Below, one piece after another: positions 52,953-63,102 of a stretch of 64,000 nt of DNA. Origin of the DNA: Clostridia bacterium (lineage in GTDB: Bacteria; Bacillota; Clostridia; Oscillospirales; CAG-272). The notes beneath the pieces were generated by a model, which saw nothing but the letters and a program-made list of their open reading frames with translations, searched no databases and was not told where the DNA came from. Each line of letters begins with the position of its first letter. The first letter of the stretch is position 1. The DNA is taken from positions 421,845 through 485,844 of the forward strand of contig JAFUQU010000014.1 in the NCBI GenBank assembly GCA_017472255.1. The letters run 5' to 3'. The position numbers and the translations under genes were made by a program.

Positions 52953-53735
52953 ATGGGTCAGAAAGTTAATCCGCACGGTCTCCGTGTCGGTGTTATCAAA
53001 AACTGGGATTCGAGATGGTACGTCCGTGACGAAGAGTTCGGCGATACCCTCGTATCCGACTATAACCTGAGAAAGTATCTCAAGGAAAAGCTCCAGGCGG
53101 CTGGCGTTCCGAAGATCGAAATCGAGCGCGACAGCCAGAAGGTCAGAGTTTTCATCCACTGCGCTAAGCCCGGTGTTATCATCGGTAAGGGCGGCACTGA
53201 GATCGAAAAGCTGAGACTGGAGATCGAAGCAATCGTTAAGAAGCCTGTTTCCGTCAACGTTATTGAGGTGAAGTCCCCCGACCTCAACGCTCAGCTCGTT
53301 GCCGAGAACATCGCAAGCCAGCTCGAGCGCAGAATCGGTTTCCGCCGTGCCATGAAGCAGTGCATCGGCAGAACCATTAAGCTCGGCGCAAAGGGTATCA
53401 AGATTTCCTGCGTCGGTCGTCTGGGCGGCGCTGAAATCGCGAGAACCGAGCATTATCACGAGGGTACTATCCCGCTTCAGACACTCCGTGCCGACATCGA
53501 CTACGGTTTCTATGAAGCAAACACCACCTACGGTAAGATCGGCATCAAGGTCTGGATCTACAAGGGCGAAGTCCTGAACGGCGCCGCTGCACGTGTTGCA
53601 GTTGAGCAGCCCAAGGCTCCCAAGAGCTTTGACAAGGGCGAGCGCGGAGATCGCAGAAACGGCGAGCGTCGTGAGCGCCGCGGTGATCGCGCACCTCGCG
53701 GTGAGCGCAGAGATTCCGGCAGAAAGGAGCAGTAA
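52953..53735 (+). CDS. rpsC: 30S ribosomal protein S3
   Basis: 260 aa. [18 protein letters not shown], the KH domain ([17 protein letters not shown]) and the C-terminal domain ([22 protein letters not shown]) are complete. The last 35 residues are a basic tail rich in Gly-Glu-Arg ([18 protein letters not shown]) beyond the usual end near residue 220; such tails occur sporadically. Confidence 0.98.
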   Translation: MGQKVNPHGLRVGVIKNWDSRWYVRDEEFGDTLVSDYNLRKYLKEKLQAAGVPKIEIERDSQKVRVFIHCAKPGVIIGKGGTEIEKLRLEIEAIVKKPVSVNVIEVKSPDLNAQLVAENIASQLERRIGFRRAMKQCIGRTIKLGAKGIKISCVGRLGGAEIARTEHYHEGTIPLQTLRADIDYGFYEANTTYGKIGIKVWIYKGEVLNGAAARVAVEQPKAPKSFDKGERGDRRNGERRERRGDRAPRGERRDSGRKEQ

Positions 53736-53740
53736 TCACC

Positions 53741-54166
53741 ATGTTAATGCCTAAGAGAGTTAAATACAGACGTGTACAGCGCGGCAGACTGAAGGGTAAG
53801 GCTTCCCGCGGCAACACGATCACCAACGGCACCTATGGTCTTGTTGCTACCGAGCCTGCATGGATCACCAGCAACCAGATTGAGGCAGCACGTATCGCTA
53901 TGACCCGCTACATCAAGCGTGGCGGTCAGGTCTGGATCAAGATTTTCCCGGATAAGCCCGTAACCGAGAAGCCCGCTGAAACCCGAATGGGTTCCGGTAA
54001 GGGTTCGCCCGAGTACTGGGTAGCCGTCGTTAAGCCCGGCAGAGTTCTGTTCGAGATGGACGGCATCGATGAGGCAACCGCTCGTGAGGCTATGCGTCTC
54101 GCAGGTCACAAGCTGCCCATCAAGACCAAGTTCATGATGAAAGAAACTACAGAAGGGGAGGAATAA
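53741..54166 (+). CDS. rplP: 50S ribosomal protein L16
   Basis: 141 aa; [21 protein letters not shown] and [24 protein letters not shown] are standard. Sits near the A-site tRNA elbow. Confidence 0.98.
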   Translation: MLMPKRVKYRRVQRGRLKGKASRGNTITNGTYGLVATEPAWITSNQIEAARIAMTRYIKRGGQVWIKIFPDKPVTEKPAETRMGSGKGSPEYWVAVVKPGRVLFEMDGIDEATAREAMRLAGHKLPIKTKFMMKETTEGEE

Positions 54167-54169
54167 GCC

Positions 54170-54358
54170 GTGAAAGCTACAGAGATCAGAGAAATGAATG
54201 CTGAAGAGCTTAATGCTAAGCTTAAAGAGCTTAAAAACGAGCTGTTCAATCTCCGCTTCCAGCACGCGATCAATCAGCTTGACAATCCTCATAAGATTCA
54301 GGATGTTAAGCGCGACATCGCTCGTGTTATGACCATTCTTAATGAAAAGAATGCGTGA
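54170..54358 (+). CDS. rpmC: 50S ribosomal protein L29
   Basis: 62 aa, two-helix hairpin; KATEIREMNAEELNAKLKELK. GTG start 3 nt after the rplP stop, with GGGGAGG upstream. Confidence 0.96.
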   Translation: MKATEIREMNAEELNAKLKELKNELFNLRFQHAINQLDNPHKIQDVKRDIARVMTILNEKNA

Positions 54359-54378
54359 GTTAAGGAAGGAGAAAAGTC

Positions 54379-54645
54379 ATGAGTGAAGCAGCAGAGCGCA
54401 ATCTGAGAAAGACCCGTGTCGGTATGGTTGTCAGCGACAAGATGGACAAGACGGCAGTTGTTGCCATCCTGGACAACGTGAAGCACCCCATTTACGGCAA
54501 GGTCATCAAGCGTACCGTCAAGATCCACGTTCACGATGAGAAGAATGAATGCGGCGTCGGCGACAAGGTAGAAGTGATGGAAACAAGACCTCTCTCCAAG
54601 ACCAAGAGATGGCGTCTTGTCGGCATCATCGAGAAGGCAAAATAA
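54379..54645 (+). CDS. rpsQ: 30S ribosomal protein S17
   Basis: 88 aa; [22 protein letters not shown] and [22 protein letters not shown] small hairpin (GGCACG/CGTGCC, about 54669-54685) lies in the gap before rplN. Confidence 0.98.
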   Translation: MSEAAERNLRKTRVGMVVSDKMDKTAVVAILDNVKHPIYGKVIKRTVKIHVHDEKNECGVGDKVEVMETRPLSKTKRWRLVGIIEKAK

Positions 54646-54707
54646 TCAAGATAGCTTAAAATTAAGTAGGCACGTCGTAGCGTGCCGAAATAAGGAGGAT
54701 AAGCACT

Positions 54708-55076
54708 GTGATACAGCAACAGACACTTATGAAGGTTGCCGACAACACCGGTGCAAAGGAGCTTATGTGCATCCGTGTACTCGGCGGCACTGCTCGCAGA
54801 TACGCCAACATCGGCGATATCGTAGTTTGCGCTGTGAAAAAAGCAACGCCCGGCGGCGTTGTTAAAAAGGGCGACGTCGTCAAGGCGGTCGTTGTAAGAA
54901 GCGTTAAGGGTCTCAAGAGAGCCGACGGTTCCTACATCAAGTTTGACGAGAACGCTGCGGTAATCATTAAAGACGACAAAACCCCCAGAGGAACCCGTAT
55001 CTTTGGGCCGATCGCACGCGAACTGCGTGAGGGCGACTTCCTGAAGATCCTCTCCCTGGCACCCGAAGTATTATAA
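54708..55076 (+). CDS. rplN: 50S ribosomal protein L14
   Basis: 122 aa; [22 protein letters not shown] and the end [13 protein letters not shown] start after AAGGAGG. Confidence 0.98.
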   Translation: MIQQQTLMKVADNTGAKELMCIRVLGGTARRYANIGDIVVCAVKKATPGGVVKKGDVVKAVVVRSVKGLKRADGSYIKFDENAAVIIKDDKTPRGTRIFGPIARELREGDFLKILSLAPEVL

Positions 55077-55091
55077 TAGGAGGTATCTGAG

Positions 55092-55409
55092 ATGAATAAG
55101 ATGGTTCACGTAAAGAAAGACGATACCGTTATTGTGATCTCCGGCGACGACAAGGGCAAGAAGGGTAAGGTCCTTGAGGTTGCTCCCAAGGAGGGCAAGG
55201 TCATCGTTCAGGGCGTCAACATCGTTACCAAGCACGCTAAGCCGCGCCGTCAGGGCGAGACCGGCGGTATCGTGAAGGTCGAGGGCGCTATGTATGCCGA
55301 CAAGGTTCAGCTTTACTGCGAGAAGTGCGGTAAGGGCGTAAGAGCTAAGGCTGAAATTAAGGACGGCAAGAAAGTCCGCGTTTGCGCAAAATGCGGCGCA
55401 AATCTGTGA
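55092..55409 (+). CDS. rplX: 50S ribosomal protein L24 (zinc-ribbon C-terminus)
   Basis: 105 aa with the KOW motif (VIVISGDDKGKKGKVLEV). The C-terminus has two CxxC pairs (Cys76/79 and Cys98/101), so this L24 probably binds zinc, as in some other Firmicutes. Confidence 0.97.
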   Translation: MNKMVHVKKDDTVIVISGDDKGKKGKVLEVAPKEGKVIVQGVNIVTKHAKPRRQGETGGIVKVEGAMYADKVQLYCEKCGKGVRAKAEIKDGKKVRVCAKCGANL

Positions 55410-55427
55410 GTGGGAGGATAATGAATC

Positions 55428-55967
55428 ATGGCAAGACTGAAAGAATTATACAAGAATGATGTCGCTCCCGCGCTCATGAAGAAGTTCGCTTACAAGAGCC
55501 CGATGCAGATCCCGAAGCTCGACAAGATCGTGGTCAACGTCGGTACCGGCGATGCGAAGGATAACTCCAAGGTTATCGATACCGTTATCGGGGAAATCTC
55601 GATGATCACCGGTCAGAAGGCTGTTCCGACCTACGCTAAGAAGTCGGTCGCTAACTTCAAGCTCCGTCAGGGCATGAAGATCGGCGTAAAGGTTACTCTG
55701 CGTGGCGACAGAATGTACGAGTTTATGGACAGACTGTTCAACTTCGCACTTCCCCGCGTCCGCGACTTCAAGGGTATCAACCCCAACGCTTTCGACGGCA
55801 GAGGCAACTACTCCCTCGGTCTGAAGGAGCAGCTGATCTTCCCGGAAATCGAGTACGATAAGATCGAGAAGATCCGCGGTATGGACATCGCGTTCGTTAC
55901 CACCGCAAACACCGATGAGGAAGCAAGAGAGCTGCTCACGCTGATGGGCGCGCCCTTCGCTAAATAA
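55428..55967 (+). CDS. rplE: 50S ribosomal protein L5
   Basis: 179 aa; [38 protein letters not shown] and [21 protein letters not shown]. Binds 5S rRNA. Confidence 0.98.
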   Translation: MARLKELYKNDVAPALMKKFAYKSPMQIPKLDKIVVNVGTGDAKDNSKVIDTVIGEISMITGQKAVPTYAKKSVANFKLRQGMKIGVKVTLRGDRMYEFMDRLFNFALPRVRDFKGINPNAFDGRGNYSLGLKEQLIFPEIEYDKIEKIRGMDIAFVTTANTDEEARELLTLMGAPFAK

Positions 55968-55979
55968 GGAGAGTACAAA

Positions 55980-56165
55980 ATGGCAAAGAAATCGATGATT
56001 CTCAAGCAGCAGAAGCCCCAGAAGTACTCCACCCGCGAATACAACCGCTGCAAGATCTGCGGTCGTCCTCACGCTTACCTGCGCAAGTACGGCATCTGCC
56101 GTATCTGCTTCCGTGAGCTCGCATACAAGGGCGAGATTCCGGGCGTAAGAAAGGCAAGCTGGTAA
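55980..56165 (+). CDS. rpsN: 30S ribosomal protein S14, zinc-binding type
   Basis: 61 aa, the short form with CxxC pairs Cys24/27 and Cys40/43 ([20 protein letters not shown]). Many Firmicutes carry a zinc-free paralogue elsewhere. Confidence 0.98.
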   Translation: MAKKSMILKQQKPQKYSTREYNRCKICGRPHAYLRKYGICRICFRELAYKGEIPGVRKASW

Positions 56166-56391
56166 TTTCGGCTGCACACGCCGGCTGAAAGCCGGCAGGT
56201 CGGCTGTAATGCCGACAGACCGGATTCGGTCAACAAATTCACGATATTGATTAAAAATCAATATAAATAATCGCTCCAATCTTACCGGAAGGAAGCTGAA
56301 CCCGTCAGGGGGATGCTTAACCACCGGTTGGCGGCCGGGACGAGTCCCGGCAGCAAGGGTTTTAGCGTACTTGCATTAGGAGGATAAAAAA
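56166..56391 (+). ncRNA. Structured spacer between rpsN and rpsH (candidate regulatory RNA element)
   Basis: A 226-nt gap within a tightly packed operon. It holds several helices: GCCGGC/GCCGGC and GTCGGC/GCCGAC near 56180-56215, ATATTGATT/AATCAATAT near 56244-56266, a nested hairpin ACCGG...AAGC...CCC/GGG...GCTT...CCGGT near 56284-56329, and CCGGGAC/GTCCCGG near 56334-56350. No T-run follows, so it is not a plain terminator. Possible S8 or other r-protein binding site; I recognise no named family. Confidence 0.45.
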
Positions 56392-56790
56392 ATGCAAATT
56401 TCAGACGTAATTGCTGATATGCTCACACGTATCAGAAATGCCAACGACGCAAAGCACGCCACCGTCGATGTTCCCGCTTCCAACATGAAGAAGGCCATCG
56501 CGGACATTCTCCTCACCGAGGGCTACATCAAGTCCTATCAGGTGATCGAGGACGGCAAGCAGGGCGTCATCAGAATCACCCTCAAGTATGGTCAGGGCAA
56601 GTCCAAGATCATCAAGGGTCTTCGCAGAGTTTCCAAGCCCGGTCTGCGTATCTACTCCAACTGTGAGGATATGCCGAAGGTTATGAACGGTCTCGGAATC
56701 GCTATCGTTTCTACATCCAAGGGCATCATGACCGACAAGCAGGCTCGCGCCAACAACGTCGGTGGTGAAGTTCTCGCCTTTGTATGGTAA
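56392..56790 (+). CDS. rpsH: 30S ribosomal protein S8
   Basis: 132 aa; [18 protein letters not shown] at the start and [31 protein letters not shown] at the end. In E. coli S8 represses the spc operon by binding its mRNA. Confidence 0.98.
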   Translation: MQISDVIADMLTRIRNANDAKHATVDVPASNMKKAIADILLTEGYIKSYQVIEDGKQGVIRITLKYGQGKSKIIKGLRRVSKPGLRIYSNCEDMPKVMNGLGIAIVSTSKGIMTDKQARANNVGGEVLAFVW

Positions 56791-56808
56791 GCAGAGGGAG
56801 GAGAAATC

Positions 56809-57348
56809 ATGTCGAGAATTGGAAGAAAACCGATTGCTATTCCCGCTGGTGTCGATGTTAAGATCGGCGAAGGCAACGTGGTCACTGTCAAGGGTCCCAA
56901 GGGCACTCTGACCCAGACCATGAACAGCAGAATCAACATCGCAGTTGAAGGTGCTGAAATCAACGTAACCCGTCCTACCGACGAGAAGGAAGATCGTGCG
57001 CTGCATGGTCTGACCCGTACTCTGGTCGCTAACATGGTCGAAGGTGTTACCAACGGCTACTCCAAGAAGCTGGAGATTGTCGGCGTCGGTTACAGAGCGC
57101 TGAAGAACGGCAAGACCCTCACGCTCAACCTCGGTTACTCGCACCCCATCACCTTTGAAGAGTTTGACGACATCAAGTTTGAGGTTCCTTCTCAGACTGA
57201 AGTCATCGTTTCGGGCATCAACAAGCAGACTGTCGGCCAGGTTGCCGCTCAGATCCGCGAGAAGAGACCCCCCGAGCCCTACCTTGGTAAGGGTGTTAAG
57301 TACGAAGGCGAGCACATTCGCCGCAAGGCCGGTAAGACCGGTAAATAA
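56809..57348 (+). CDS. rplF: 50S ribosomal protein L6
   Basis: 179 aa; [19 protein letters not shown] and the end [28 protein letters not shown]. Binds near the factor-binding site. Confidence 0.98.
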   Translation: MSRIGRKPIAIPAGVDVKIGEGNVVTVKGPKGTLTQTMNSRINIAVEGAEINVTRPTDEKEDRALHGLTRTLVANMVEGVTNGYSKKLEIVGVGYRALKNGKTLTLNLGYSHPITFEEFDDIKFEVPSQTEVIVSGINKQTVGQVAAQIREKRPPEPYLGKGVKYEGEHIRRKAGKTGK

Positions 57349-57367
57349 TTGAAAGGAGTGGACTTGC

Positions 57368-57727
57368 ATGGTATCGAGAAAGGATAGTAATATCCAGCGT
57401 CTTAAGAGACACAAGAGAGTCAGAGCCAAGATTTCCGGCACTGCAGCTCGTCCGCGTCTCTGCGTATATCGCTCCCTGAACAACATCCAGGCTCAGGTCA
57501 TTGATGATGTTGCAGGTGTAACGCTTGCATCCGCTTCCTCCCTTGAAAAGGCTTTCGAGGGCAACGGCGGAAACAAGGAAGCAGCTAAGAAGGTCGGCAA
57601 GCTGGTTGCCGAGCGCGCAGCTGCAAAGGGTATCACCGAAGTCGTTTTCGACAGAGGCGGATACGTTTACCACGGTCGTGTATTGGAGCTTGCAGAAGGT
57701 GCAAGAGAAGGCGGACTGAAGTTCTGA
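57368..57727 (+). CDS. rplR: 50S ribosomal protein L18
   Basis: 119 aa; [26 protein letters not shown] and [14 protein letters not shown]. Binds 5S rRNA with L5. AAAGGAG precedes the ATG. Confidence 0.98.
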   Translation: MVSRKDSNIQRLKRHKRVRAKISGTAARPRLCVYRSLNNIQAQVIDDVAGVTLASASSLEKAFEGNGGNKEAAKKVGKLVAERAAAKGITEVVFDRGGYVYHGRVLELAEGAREGGLKF

Positions 57728-57835
57728 TCCACGGTCAGAATTAAGGTTTGAAAAGACCAGTTTATACACGGTTTGAGTGAAGAAATTCAATCAAATTATT
57801 TATTAGAGAGGAAACGGGTTTTAACGCACCCGTAA

Positions 57836-58354
57836 GTGGCAAACAAAATGGCAAGACAGAATTTTGATCCGGCTACCCTCGACCTCCAGGAAACCCGCGT
57901 CTGCATCAGACGTGTTTCCAAGACGGTTAAGGGCGGACGTATTATGAGATTTACCGCACTGATGGTTGTCGGCGACGGCAACGGTCACGTCGGTTACGGC
58001 CTCGGCAAGGCTGCTGAGGTTCCCGAAGCAATCCGCAAGGGTATTGAGGATGCTAAGAAGAACATGATCGAGGTTTCCCTGAAGGGCTCCACGATCCCGC
58101 ATGAGATCATCGGCGAGTACGGCGCAGGCAAGGTTCTGCTGAAGCCGGCTGCTCCTGGTACCGGCGTTATCGCCGGCGGTACGGTTCGTGCCGTTCTCGA
58201 GCGTGCAGGCATCAAGAACATTCGTACAAAGTGCCTGCGCTCCAACAACCCCGTAAACGTAATCAAGGCTACGTTCGAGGGTCTGAAGGCGCTTCGCAGC
58301 GCTGAGGAAGTCGCAGCAATGCGCGGAATCAGCAAAGAAGCTGTAACGAAATAA
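57836..58354 (+). CDS. rpsE: 30S ribosomal protein S5
   Basis: 172 aa from GTG 57836 (168 from ATG 57848); [34 protein letters not shown] is diagnostic. The only good ribosome site, GAGAGG at 57806-57811, is 24 nt before the GTG, and a hairpin (57814-57819 with 57828-57833) fills the gap. Folding it brings the site to within 4 nt of the GTG, so GTG is chosen. Confidence 0.96.
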   Translation: MANKMARQNFDPATLDLQETRVCIRRVSKTVKGGRIMRFTALMVVGDGNGHVGYGLGKAAEVPEAIRKGIEDAKKNMIEVSLKGSTIPHEIIGEYGAGKVLLKPAAPGTGVIAGGTVRAVLERAGIKNIRTKCLRSNNPVNVIKATFEGLKALRSAEEVAAMRGISKEAVTK

Positions 58355-58369
58355 GGAGGGCTTATCAAG

Positions 58370-58549
58370 ATGGCAAACGCAAAAGTAACACTTGTTAAGA
58401 GCCTTATCGGCTGCAAGCAGAATCAGAAGGCTACAGCAGCGTCTCTCGGTCTGAAGAAGGTTGGAGACTTCATCATCCACGAAGATAACGATGTCCTCGG
58501 CGGCAAGGTAAAGGTTATTTCTCACCTTGTAAAGAAGGAAAACGTGTAA
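58370..58549 (+). CDS. rpmD: 50S ribosomal protein L30
   Basis: 59 aa: [23 protein letters not shown] and [16 protein letters not shown] match L30. AAGGAGGG lies upstream of the ATG; it sits between rpsE and rplO as usual. Confidence 0.96.
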   Translation: MANAKVTLVKSLIGCKQNQKATAASLGLKKVGDFIIHEDNDVLGGKVKVISHLVKKENV

Positions 58550-58589
58550 TTCACAAATCACAAAAATTCAGTATAAGGAGGAAAAACCT

Positions 58590-59030
58590 ATGAAGCTCCA
58601 TGAACTTTCTCCTGCGGCAGGCTCTACTGCACCCGCATGGCGTAAGGGCAGAGGCGCCGGTTCCGGCAACGGCAAGACCGCCGGTAAGGGCCACAAGGGT
58701 CAGAACGCTCGCTCTGGCGGCGGTGTAAGACCCGGATTTGAAGGCGGTCAGATTCCGCTGTCCAGAAAACTTCCCAAGAGAGGTTTCCACAACAAGTTCG
58801 GCGTGACTTATTCTATCGTGAATGTGTCTGCTCTGAATGTGTTCGAAGACGGCGCTGTTGTTAATCTCGCCGCTCTGTTGGAAAAAGGCATTATTCGTAA
58901 GGCAAATGATGGACTTAAAGTGTTAGGCAACGGCGAAATCACCAAGAAGCTTACCGTTGAAGCAACAGTCTTTTCAGCAACTGCGAAAGAAAAGATCGAA
59001 GCAGCGGGCGGAAAGACTGAGGTGATCTAA
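58590..59030 (+). CDS. rplO: 50S ribosomal protein L15
   Basis: 146 aa; [22 protein letters not shown] and [23 protein letters not shown]. The stop codon is followed directly by the secY GTG. Confidence 0.98.
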   Translation: MKLHELSPAAGSTAPAWRKGRGAGSGNGKTAGKGHKGQNARSGGGVRPGFEGGQIPLSRKLPKRGFHNKFGVTYSIVNVSALNVFEDGAVVNLAALLEKGIIRKANDGLKVLGNGEITKKLTVEATVFSATAKEKIEAAGGKTEVI

Positions 59031-60311
59031 GTGTTCAAAACACTGAAGAACGCCTTCTCTCTCCCTGAACTGCGGAGAAAGATGCTGTATGTGGTCTTTA
59101 TCGTCATCCTGTATCGTATCGGCGCAACCATTCCGGTTCCCTACGTCAGCTCGGATGCGATGAGCTACATGCTCAGCCTTAGTGATGGCTCGATCTTTCA
59201 GTATATGAGTATACTGTCTGGTACGGCTTTCTCTCGGGCAACCCTGTTCGCACTTTCCATCTCCCCGTATATTAACGCATCGATCATTATGCAGCTCCTC
59301 TGCACCGCCATTCCCGCTCTTGAGAATATGGCCAAGGAAGAGGACGGCAGAAAGAAAGTTTCTCAGATTACTCGTTATGTAACGGTTGGTCTGGCGCTTA
59401 TCACCGCTTACGGTTACTACACGACCATGAGAAATATGGGCGTTCTTACCAATGACGGTGTGTTCGCAGCGATTGTTATTATCGCCTGCTACACGGCTGG
59501 CTCCTGCCTGATCATGTGGCTGGGTGAGAAGATCAATGAGCATGGCATCGGTAATGGTATTTCCATTATCCTGTTCACCAACATTGTCTCCTCCATTCCG
59601 ACCCTGATTGGTACGCTGATCAGCTATTTTGCCAGCGGCATCGGCGGTGTCGTCATCGCACTCCTGACGATTATCATTGCTCTTGCAATGGTTGTCTTCA
59701 TCGTGTTCATGAACAACTCCGAGCGCCGTCTCCCCGTTCAGTATGCGAAGCGCGTCGTCGGCAGAAAGATGTACGGCGGTCAGAGCTCGACCCTTCCGCT
59801 CAAGCTCAATATGTCCGGCGTTATGCCCGTCATCTTCGCAAACTCGATTCTCGCACTTCCGAGCACCATCGGCATGATCGCAAATCCCAAGGAGGGTGGT
59901 TTCTGGGCAGGTTTCATCAATCTGTTCTCCTACACCTCCTGGCTGTATGTCATCATCTTCCTCGTGCGCATTATCTTCTTCGCGTACTTCTACATCGCCA
60001 TCTCCTTCAATCCGATTGAGGTTGCGAACAACCTGAAGAAGAACGGCGGATTCATCCCCGGTATCCGCCCCGGCAAGCCTACTGCCGATTACATCACTAA
60101 GGTTCTGAACAAGGTCACTCTGATGGGCGCGTTCTTCCTGAGTGTCATCGCAGTGCTTCCGCTTGCCGCAAACATCATCTCGGGCAACCAGCTTTCGGGC
60201 GTGGCTTTCGCCGGTACGTCGATCATCATCGTGGTCGGTGTGGCTGTTGAAACCGCTCGCGAGATTGAGGCTCAGATGACCATGCGCCACTACAAAGGCT
60301 TTCTTGAATAA
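59031..60311 (+). CDS. secY: Preprotein translocase subunit SecY
   Basis: 426 aa with ten membrane helices. IGATIPVPYV in helix 1, the plug region, and the cytoplasmic loop NNSERRLPVQYAKRVVGRK are typical. Forms the Sec channel with SecE and SecG. GTG start abuts the rplO stop. Two small hairpins (60326-60347 and about 60362-60377) lie before adk without a T-run. Confidence 0.98.
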   Translation: MFKTLKNAFSLPELRRKMLYVVFIVILYRIGATIPVPYVSSDAMSYMLSLSDGSIFQYMSILSGTAFSRATLFALSISPYINASIIMQLLCTAIPALENMAKEEDGRKKVSQITRYVTVGLALITAYGYYTTMRNMGVLTNDGVFAAIVIIACYTAGSCLIMWLGEKINEHGIGNGISIILFTNIVSSIPTLIGTLISYFASGIGGVVIALLTIIIALAMVVFIVFMNNSERRLPVQYAKRVVGRKMYGGQSSTLPLKLNMSGVMPVIFANSILALPSTIGMIANPKEGGFWAGFINLFSYTSWLYVIIFLVRIIFFAYFYIAISFNPIEVANNLKKNGGFIPGIRPGKPTADYITKVLNKVTLMGAFFLSVIAVLPLAANIISGNQLSGVAFAGTSIIIVVGVAVETAREIEAQMTMRHYKGFLE

Positions 60312-60398
60312 TCCGTGACGTTCCATCCTTCGGTTTTCACCGAAGGACGGGGCGGCAGGGTCTGCGTGATAACGCAGCGAATTTTGGAGATTGATACT

Positions 60399-61046
60399 AT
60401 GAAAATGATTTTCTTAGGCGCACCCGGCGCCGGCAAAGGAACTCAGGCTGAGATTGTTTCCGAAAAGTATGAGATCCCGGCTATTTCGACGGGCGCTATC
60501 ATAAGAGAAGCAATCAAGAATCAGACCGAAATGGGCAAGGCAGCCAAGCAGTTTACCGAAAAGGGCGCGCTTGTGCCGGACGATGTTGTGATCGGCATCA
60601 TTAAGGAGAGACTGGCACAGGATGACTGCCGCGAAGGCTTCATTCTGGACGGCTTCCCCAGAACCGTTCCCCAGGCTCAGGCTCTGGAGGATATGGGCGT
60701 TTCGATTGATCTGGTTGTCAACATCCATGTCCCGGACGAAAAGATCGTGGAGAGAATGTCGGGCAGACGTGTGTGCCCCAAGTGCGGCACGTCCTACCAT
60801 ACGGCATACAATCCCTCCGCTGATGGCAAGACCTGCGACAAGTGCGGCGAAGAGCTGGCCATCCGCAAGGATGACGCGCCCGAGGTCGTGCTGCAGCGGC
60901 TTGTCACCTACCATGAGCTGACTCAGCCCCTCGAGGACTTCTACGCGAAGCTCGGTAAGCTGGTCACGGTGGTCGGTCAGGAGGAGGTTGCCGATACAAC
61001 GGCGCTCACTCTCAAGGTCATTGACGATAAGAAGCAAGGCAGATAA
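60399..61046 (+). CDS. adk: Adenylate kinase (zinc-lid type)
   Basis: 215 aa. P-loop GAPGAGKGTQ (7-16), FILDGFPRT (81-89), and a long LID with Cys126, 129, 146 and 149 that binds zinc, typical of Gram-positive enzymes. Interconverts ATP, AMP and ADP. ATG 60399 follows TTGGAG; the longer upstream reading has no support. Confidence 0.97.
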   Translation: MKMIFLGAPGAGKGTQAEIVSEKYEIPAISTGAIIREAIKNQTEMGKAAKQFTEKGALVPDDVVIGIIKERLAQDDCREGFILDGFPRTVPQAQALEDMGVSIDLVVNIHVPDEKIVERMSGRRVCPKCGTSYHTAYNPSADGKTCDKCGEELAIRKDDAPEVVLQRLVTYHELTQPLEDFYAKLGKLVTVVGQEEVADTTALTLKVIDDKKQGR

Positions 61047-61052
61047 GAATTC

Positions 61053-61802
61053 ATGATACCGGTTAAGAACGCAGATCAGATTAAGCTGATGCGTGAGGCT
61101 GGACGGATCACCGGCGAGGCTCTGGTTCTCGCAGGCGAGGCTATCAAGCCGGGCGTTACCACCAAGCATATCGATACGATCATTCGCCACCACATCGAAC
61201 GGTGCGGCGCGAAGCCTTCGTTCCTCGGCTACGGCGGATTCCCGGGCAGCGCGTGCATCAGCATCAACGATCAGGTTATACACGGGATTCCCGGCAGCCG
61301 CGTGATCGAGGAGGGCGACATCGTGAAAATCGATGTGGGCGCCTTCTACAGGGGCTTCAACGGCGACAGCGCAAACACCTTCCCGGTGGGAAGGGTCAGC
61401 GCCGAGGCGCAGAAGCTCATCGATGTGACGGCTGAGAGCTTCTGGAAAGGCATTGCCGAAGCCAAGCCGGGCAATCGTGTCGGAGATATCGGATACGCAA
61501 TCCAGTCTCATGTGGAGGCGAACGGCTTCTCGGTCGTGCGCCGGTATGTGGGACACGGTGTGGGCGAAGAGCTGCACGAGTCCCCCGAGGTGCCGAACTT
61601 CGGTACCAAGGGACGGGGCGTCAGACTTTGCTCCGGTATGACCATTGCGGTTGAACCTATGGTCAATGTCGGCAGACCCGATGTCAGGGAGCTTAAGGAC
61701 AAATGGACGGTTGTCACCGCAGACGGTACGCTTTCGGCTCATTACGAGCACTCGATCGCGATTACCGACGACGGCGTCATCGTTCTGACCAAGGTCAACT
61801 AA
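61053..61802 (+). CDS. map: Methionine aminopeptidase, type I
   Basis: 249 aa. The metal ligands lie in [31 protein letters not shown] and TIAVEPM. Removes the initiator Met from new proteins. Starts 6 nt after adk. Confidence 0.97.
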   Translation: MIPVKNADQIKLMREAGRITGEALVLAGEAIKPGVTTKHIDTIIRHHIERCGAKPSFLGYGGFPGSACISINDQVIHGIPGSRVIEEGDIVKIDVGAFYRGFNGDSANTFPVGRVSAEAQKLIDVTAESFWKGIAEAKPGNRVGDIGYAIQSHVEANGFSVVRRYVGHGVGEELHESPEVPNFGTKGRGVRLCSGMTIAVEPMVNVGRPDVRELKDKWTVVTADGTLSAHYEHSIAITDDGVIVLTKVN

Positions 61803-61825
61803 CAAACTGTCAAGGAGGGATTATT

Positions 61826-62044
61826 CTGCCGAAGGACGACGTTGTAGAGTTCGAGGGTACGGTTATTGAGGCGCTGCCCAACGCCGTATTCAAGGTCGAG
61901 CTGCCCAATAAGCACATCATTACCGCGCATATTTCGGGCAAGCTCCGCATGAACTATATCAAGATTCTCCCGGGTGACAAGGTAACGGTCGAAGTTACCG
62001 TGTACGACCTCACCAAGGGACGCATCACATGGCGCGCGAAATAA
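61826..62044 (+). CDS. infA: Translation initiation factor IF-1 (non-ATG start)
   Basis: 72 aa, the usual IF-1 length: [20 protein letters not shown], then [20 protein letters not shown] and DLTKGRITW. There is no in-frame ATG, GTG or TTG. The only ribosome site, AAGGAGG (61812-61818), is followed by ATT (61823) and CTG (61826). CTG gives M-P-K-D-D-V aligned with the usual M-A-K-E-D-V and has 7-nt spacing. Confidence 0.95.
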   Translation: MPKDDVVEFEGTVIEALPNAVFKVELPNKHIITAHISGKLRMNYIKILPGDKVTVEVTVYDLTKGRITWRAK

Positions 62045-62132
62045 TTGCCGCCGTTGTGAAAACACCCGCTTGAGCGGGTCCGAACCAATAAGCACAAGTC
62101 ACAGAAATTGTGAGAAAGGCATGGTGAACACA

Positions 62133-62246
62133 GTGAAAGTAAAACCATCCGTTAAGAAGATCTGCGAAAAGTGCAAGATCATTAAGAGAAAAGGTCACGT
62201 CATGGTTATCTGCGAGAACCCGAAGCACAAGCAGAGACAGGGCTGA
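62133..62246 (+). CDS. rpmJ: 50S ribosomal protein L36
   Basis: 37 aa from GTG 62133: [19 protein letters not shown] with zinc ligands Cys11, Cys14, Cys27 and His32. An in-frame ATG at 62121 and GTG at 62124 lie nearer the AGAAAGG site and would add up to four residues. Confidence 0.96.
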   Translation: MKVKPSVKKICEKCKIIKRKGHVMVICENPKHKQRQG

Positions 62247-62288
62247 GACTGAAAACCAACCAATTACTAAGAAGGGGTGAATTAACGA

Positions 62289-62657
62289 ATGGCACGTATT
62301 GCCGGTGTTGATATTCCGAACAACAAGAGAGTGGAAATCGCTCTCACCTATATCTACGGTATCGGAAGAAAGAGCGCCATGGACATCCTTACCAAGACTG
62401 GTATCGATCCCGATAAGCGCGCTAAGGATCTGACTGAAGAGGATACCGCAAAGCTCAGAGAAGAGATCGAAAAGAACTATCACGTGGAGGGCGACCTTCG
62501 CCGTGACGTTGCTCTGGACATCAAGCGCATGATCGAAATCAACTGCTACCGCGGTATCAGACACAGAAAAGGTCTGCCCGTAAGAGGTCAGAGAACGAAG
62601 ACCAATGCGAGAACCAGAAAGGGTCCCGCAAAGACCATCGCAAATAAGAAGAAGTAA
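62289..62657 (+). CDS. rpsM: 30S ribosomal protein S13
   Basis: 122 aa; [43 protein letters not shown] and a basic C-terminal tail. Confidence 0.98.
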   Translation: MARIAGVDIPNNKRVEIALTYIYGIGRKSAMDILTKTGIDPDKRAKDLTEEDTAKLREEIEKNYHVEGDLRRDVALDIKRMIEINCYRGIRHRKGLPVRGQRTKTNARTRKGPAKTIANKKK

Positions 62658-62671
62658 GGAGTGACCTAAAG

Positions 62672-63076
62672 ATGGCAAAAGCACAGGCTGCTGCGAAGAA
62701 GGTTATCAAGAAGCGTCGTGAGCGCAAAAACATCGAAAAGGGTGCTGCTCATATCCGCGCTACCTTCAACAACACAATCGTAACCATTTCCGATGTGGCG
62801 GGCAACGCCGTATCGTGGGCATCCGCAGGTGAGCTCGGATTCAAGGGTTCGAGAAAGTCCACGCCTTATGCCGCTCAGATGGCTGCCGAAACTGCTGCAA
62901 AGGCTGCTATGGAGCACGGTATGAAGACTGTTGAAGTTTATGTCAAGGGTCCCGGCGCAGGCCGCGAGTCCGCTATCCGCGCACTGCAGGCTACCGGTCT
63001 TGATATCAGCCTCATCAAGGACGTAACGCCGATTCCGCACAACGGATGCCGTCCGCCTAAGCGCAGACGTGTTTAA
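62672..63076 (+). CDS. rpsK: 30S ribosomal protein S11
   Basis: 134 aa; [22 protein letters not shown] and the end [18 protein letters not shown]. Confidence 0.98.
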   Translation: MAKAQAAAKKVIKKRRERKNIEKGAAHIRATFNNTIVTISDVAGNAVSWASAGELGFKGSRKSTPYAAQMAAETAAKAAMEHGMKTVEVYVKGPGAGRESAIRALQATGLDISLIKDVTPIPHNGCRPPKRRRV

Positions 63077-63102
63077 TCTATCCATAAAGGAGGGTAATTA
63101 AA

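Noticed and set aside
58974..60326. A 450-codon minus-strand frame opposite secY
   Set aside because: It is the antisense shadow of secY; the product is His/Asp-rich and low in meaning, and secY is certain.
60414..61805. A 463-codon minus-strand frame opposite adk and map
   Set aside because: It is antisense to two certain genes and has no ribosome site or family match.
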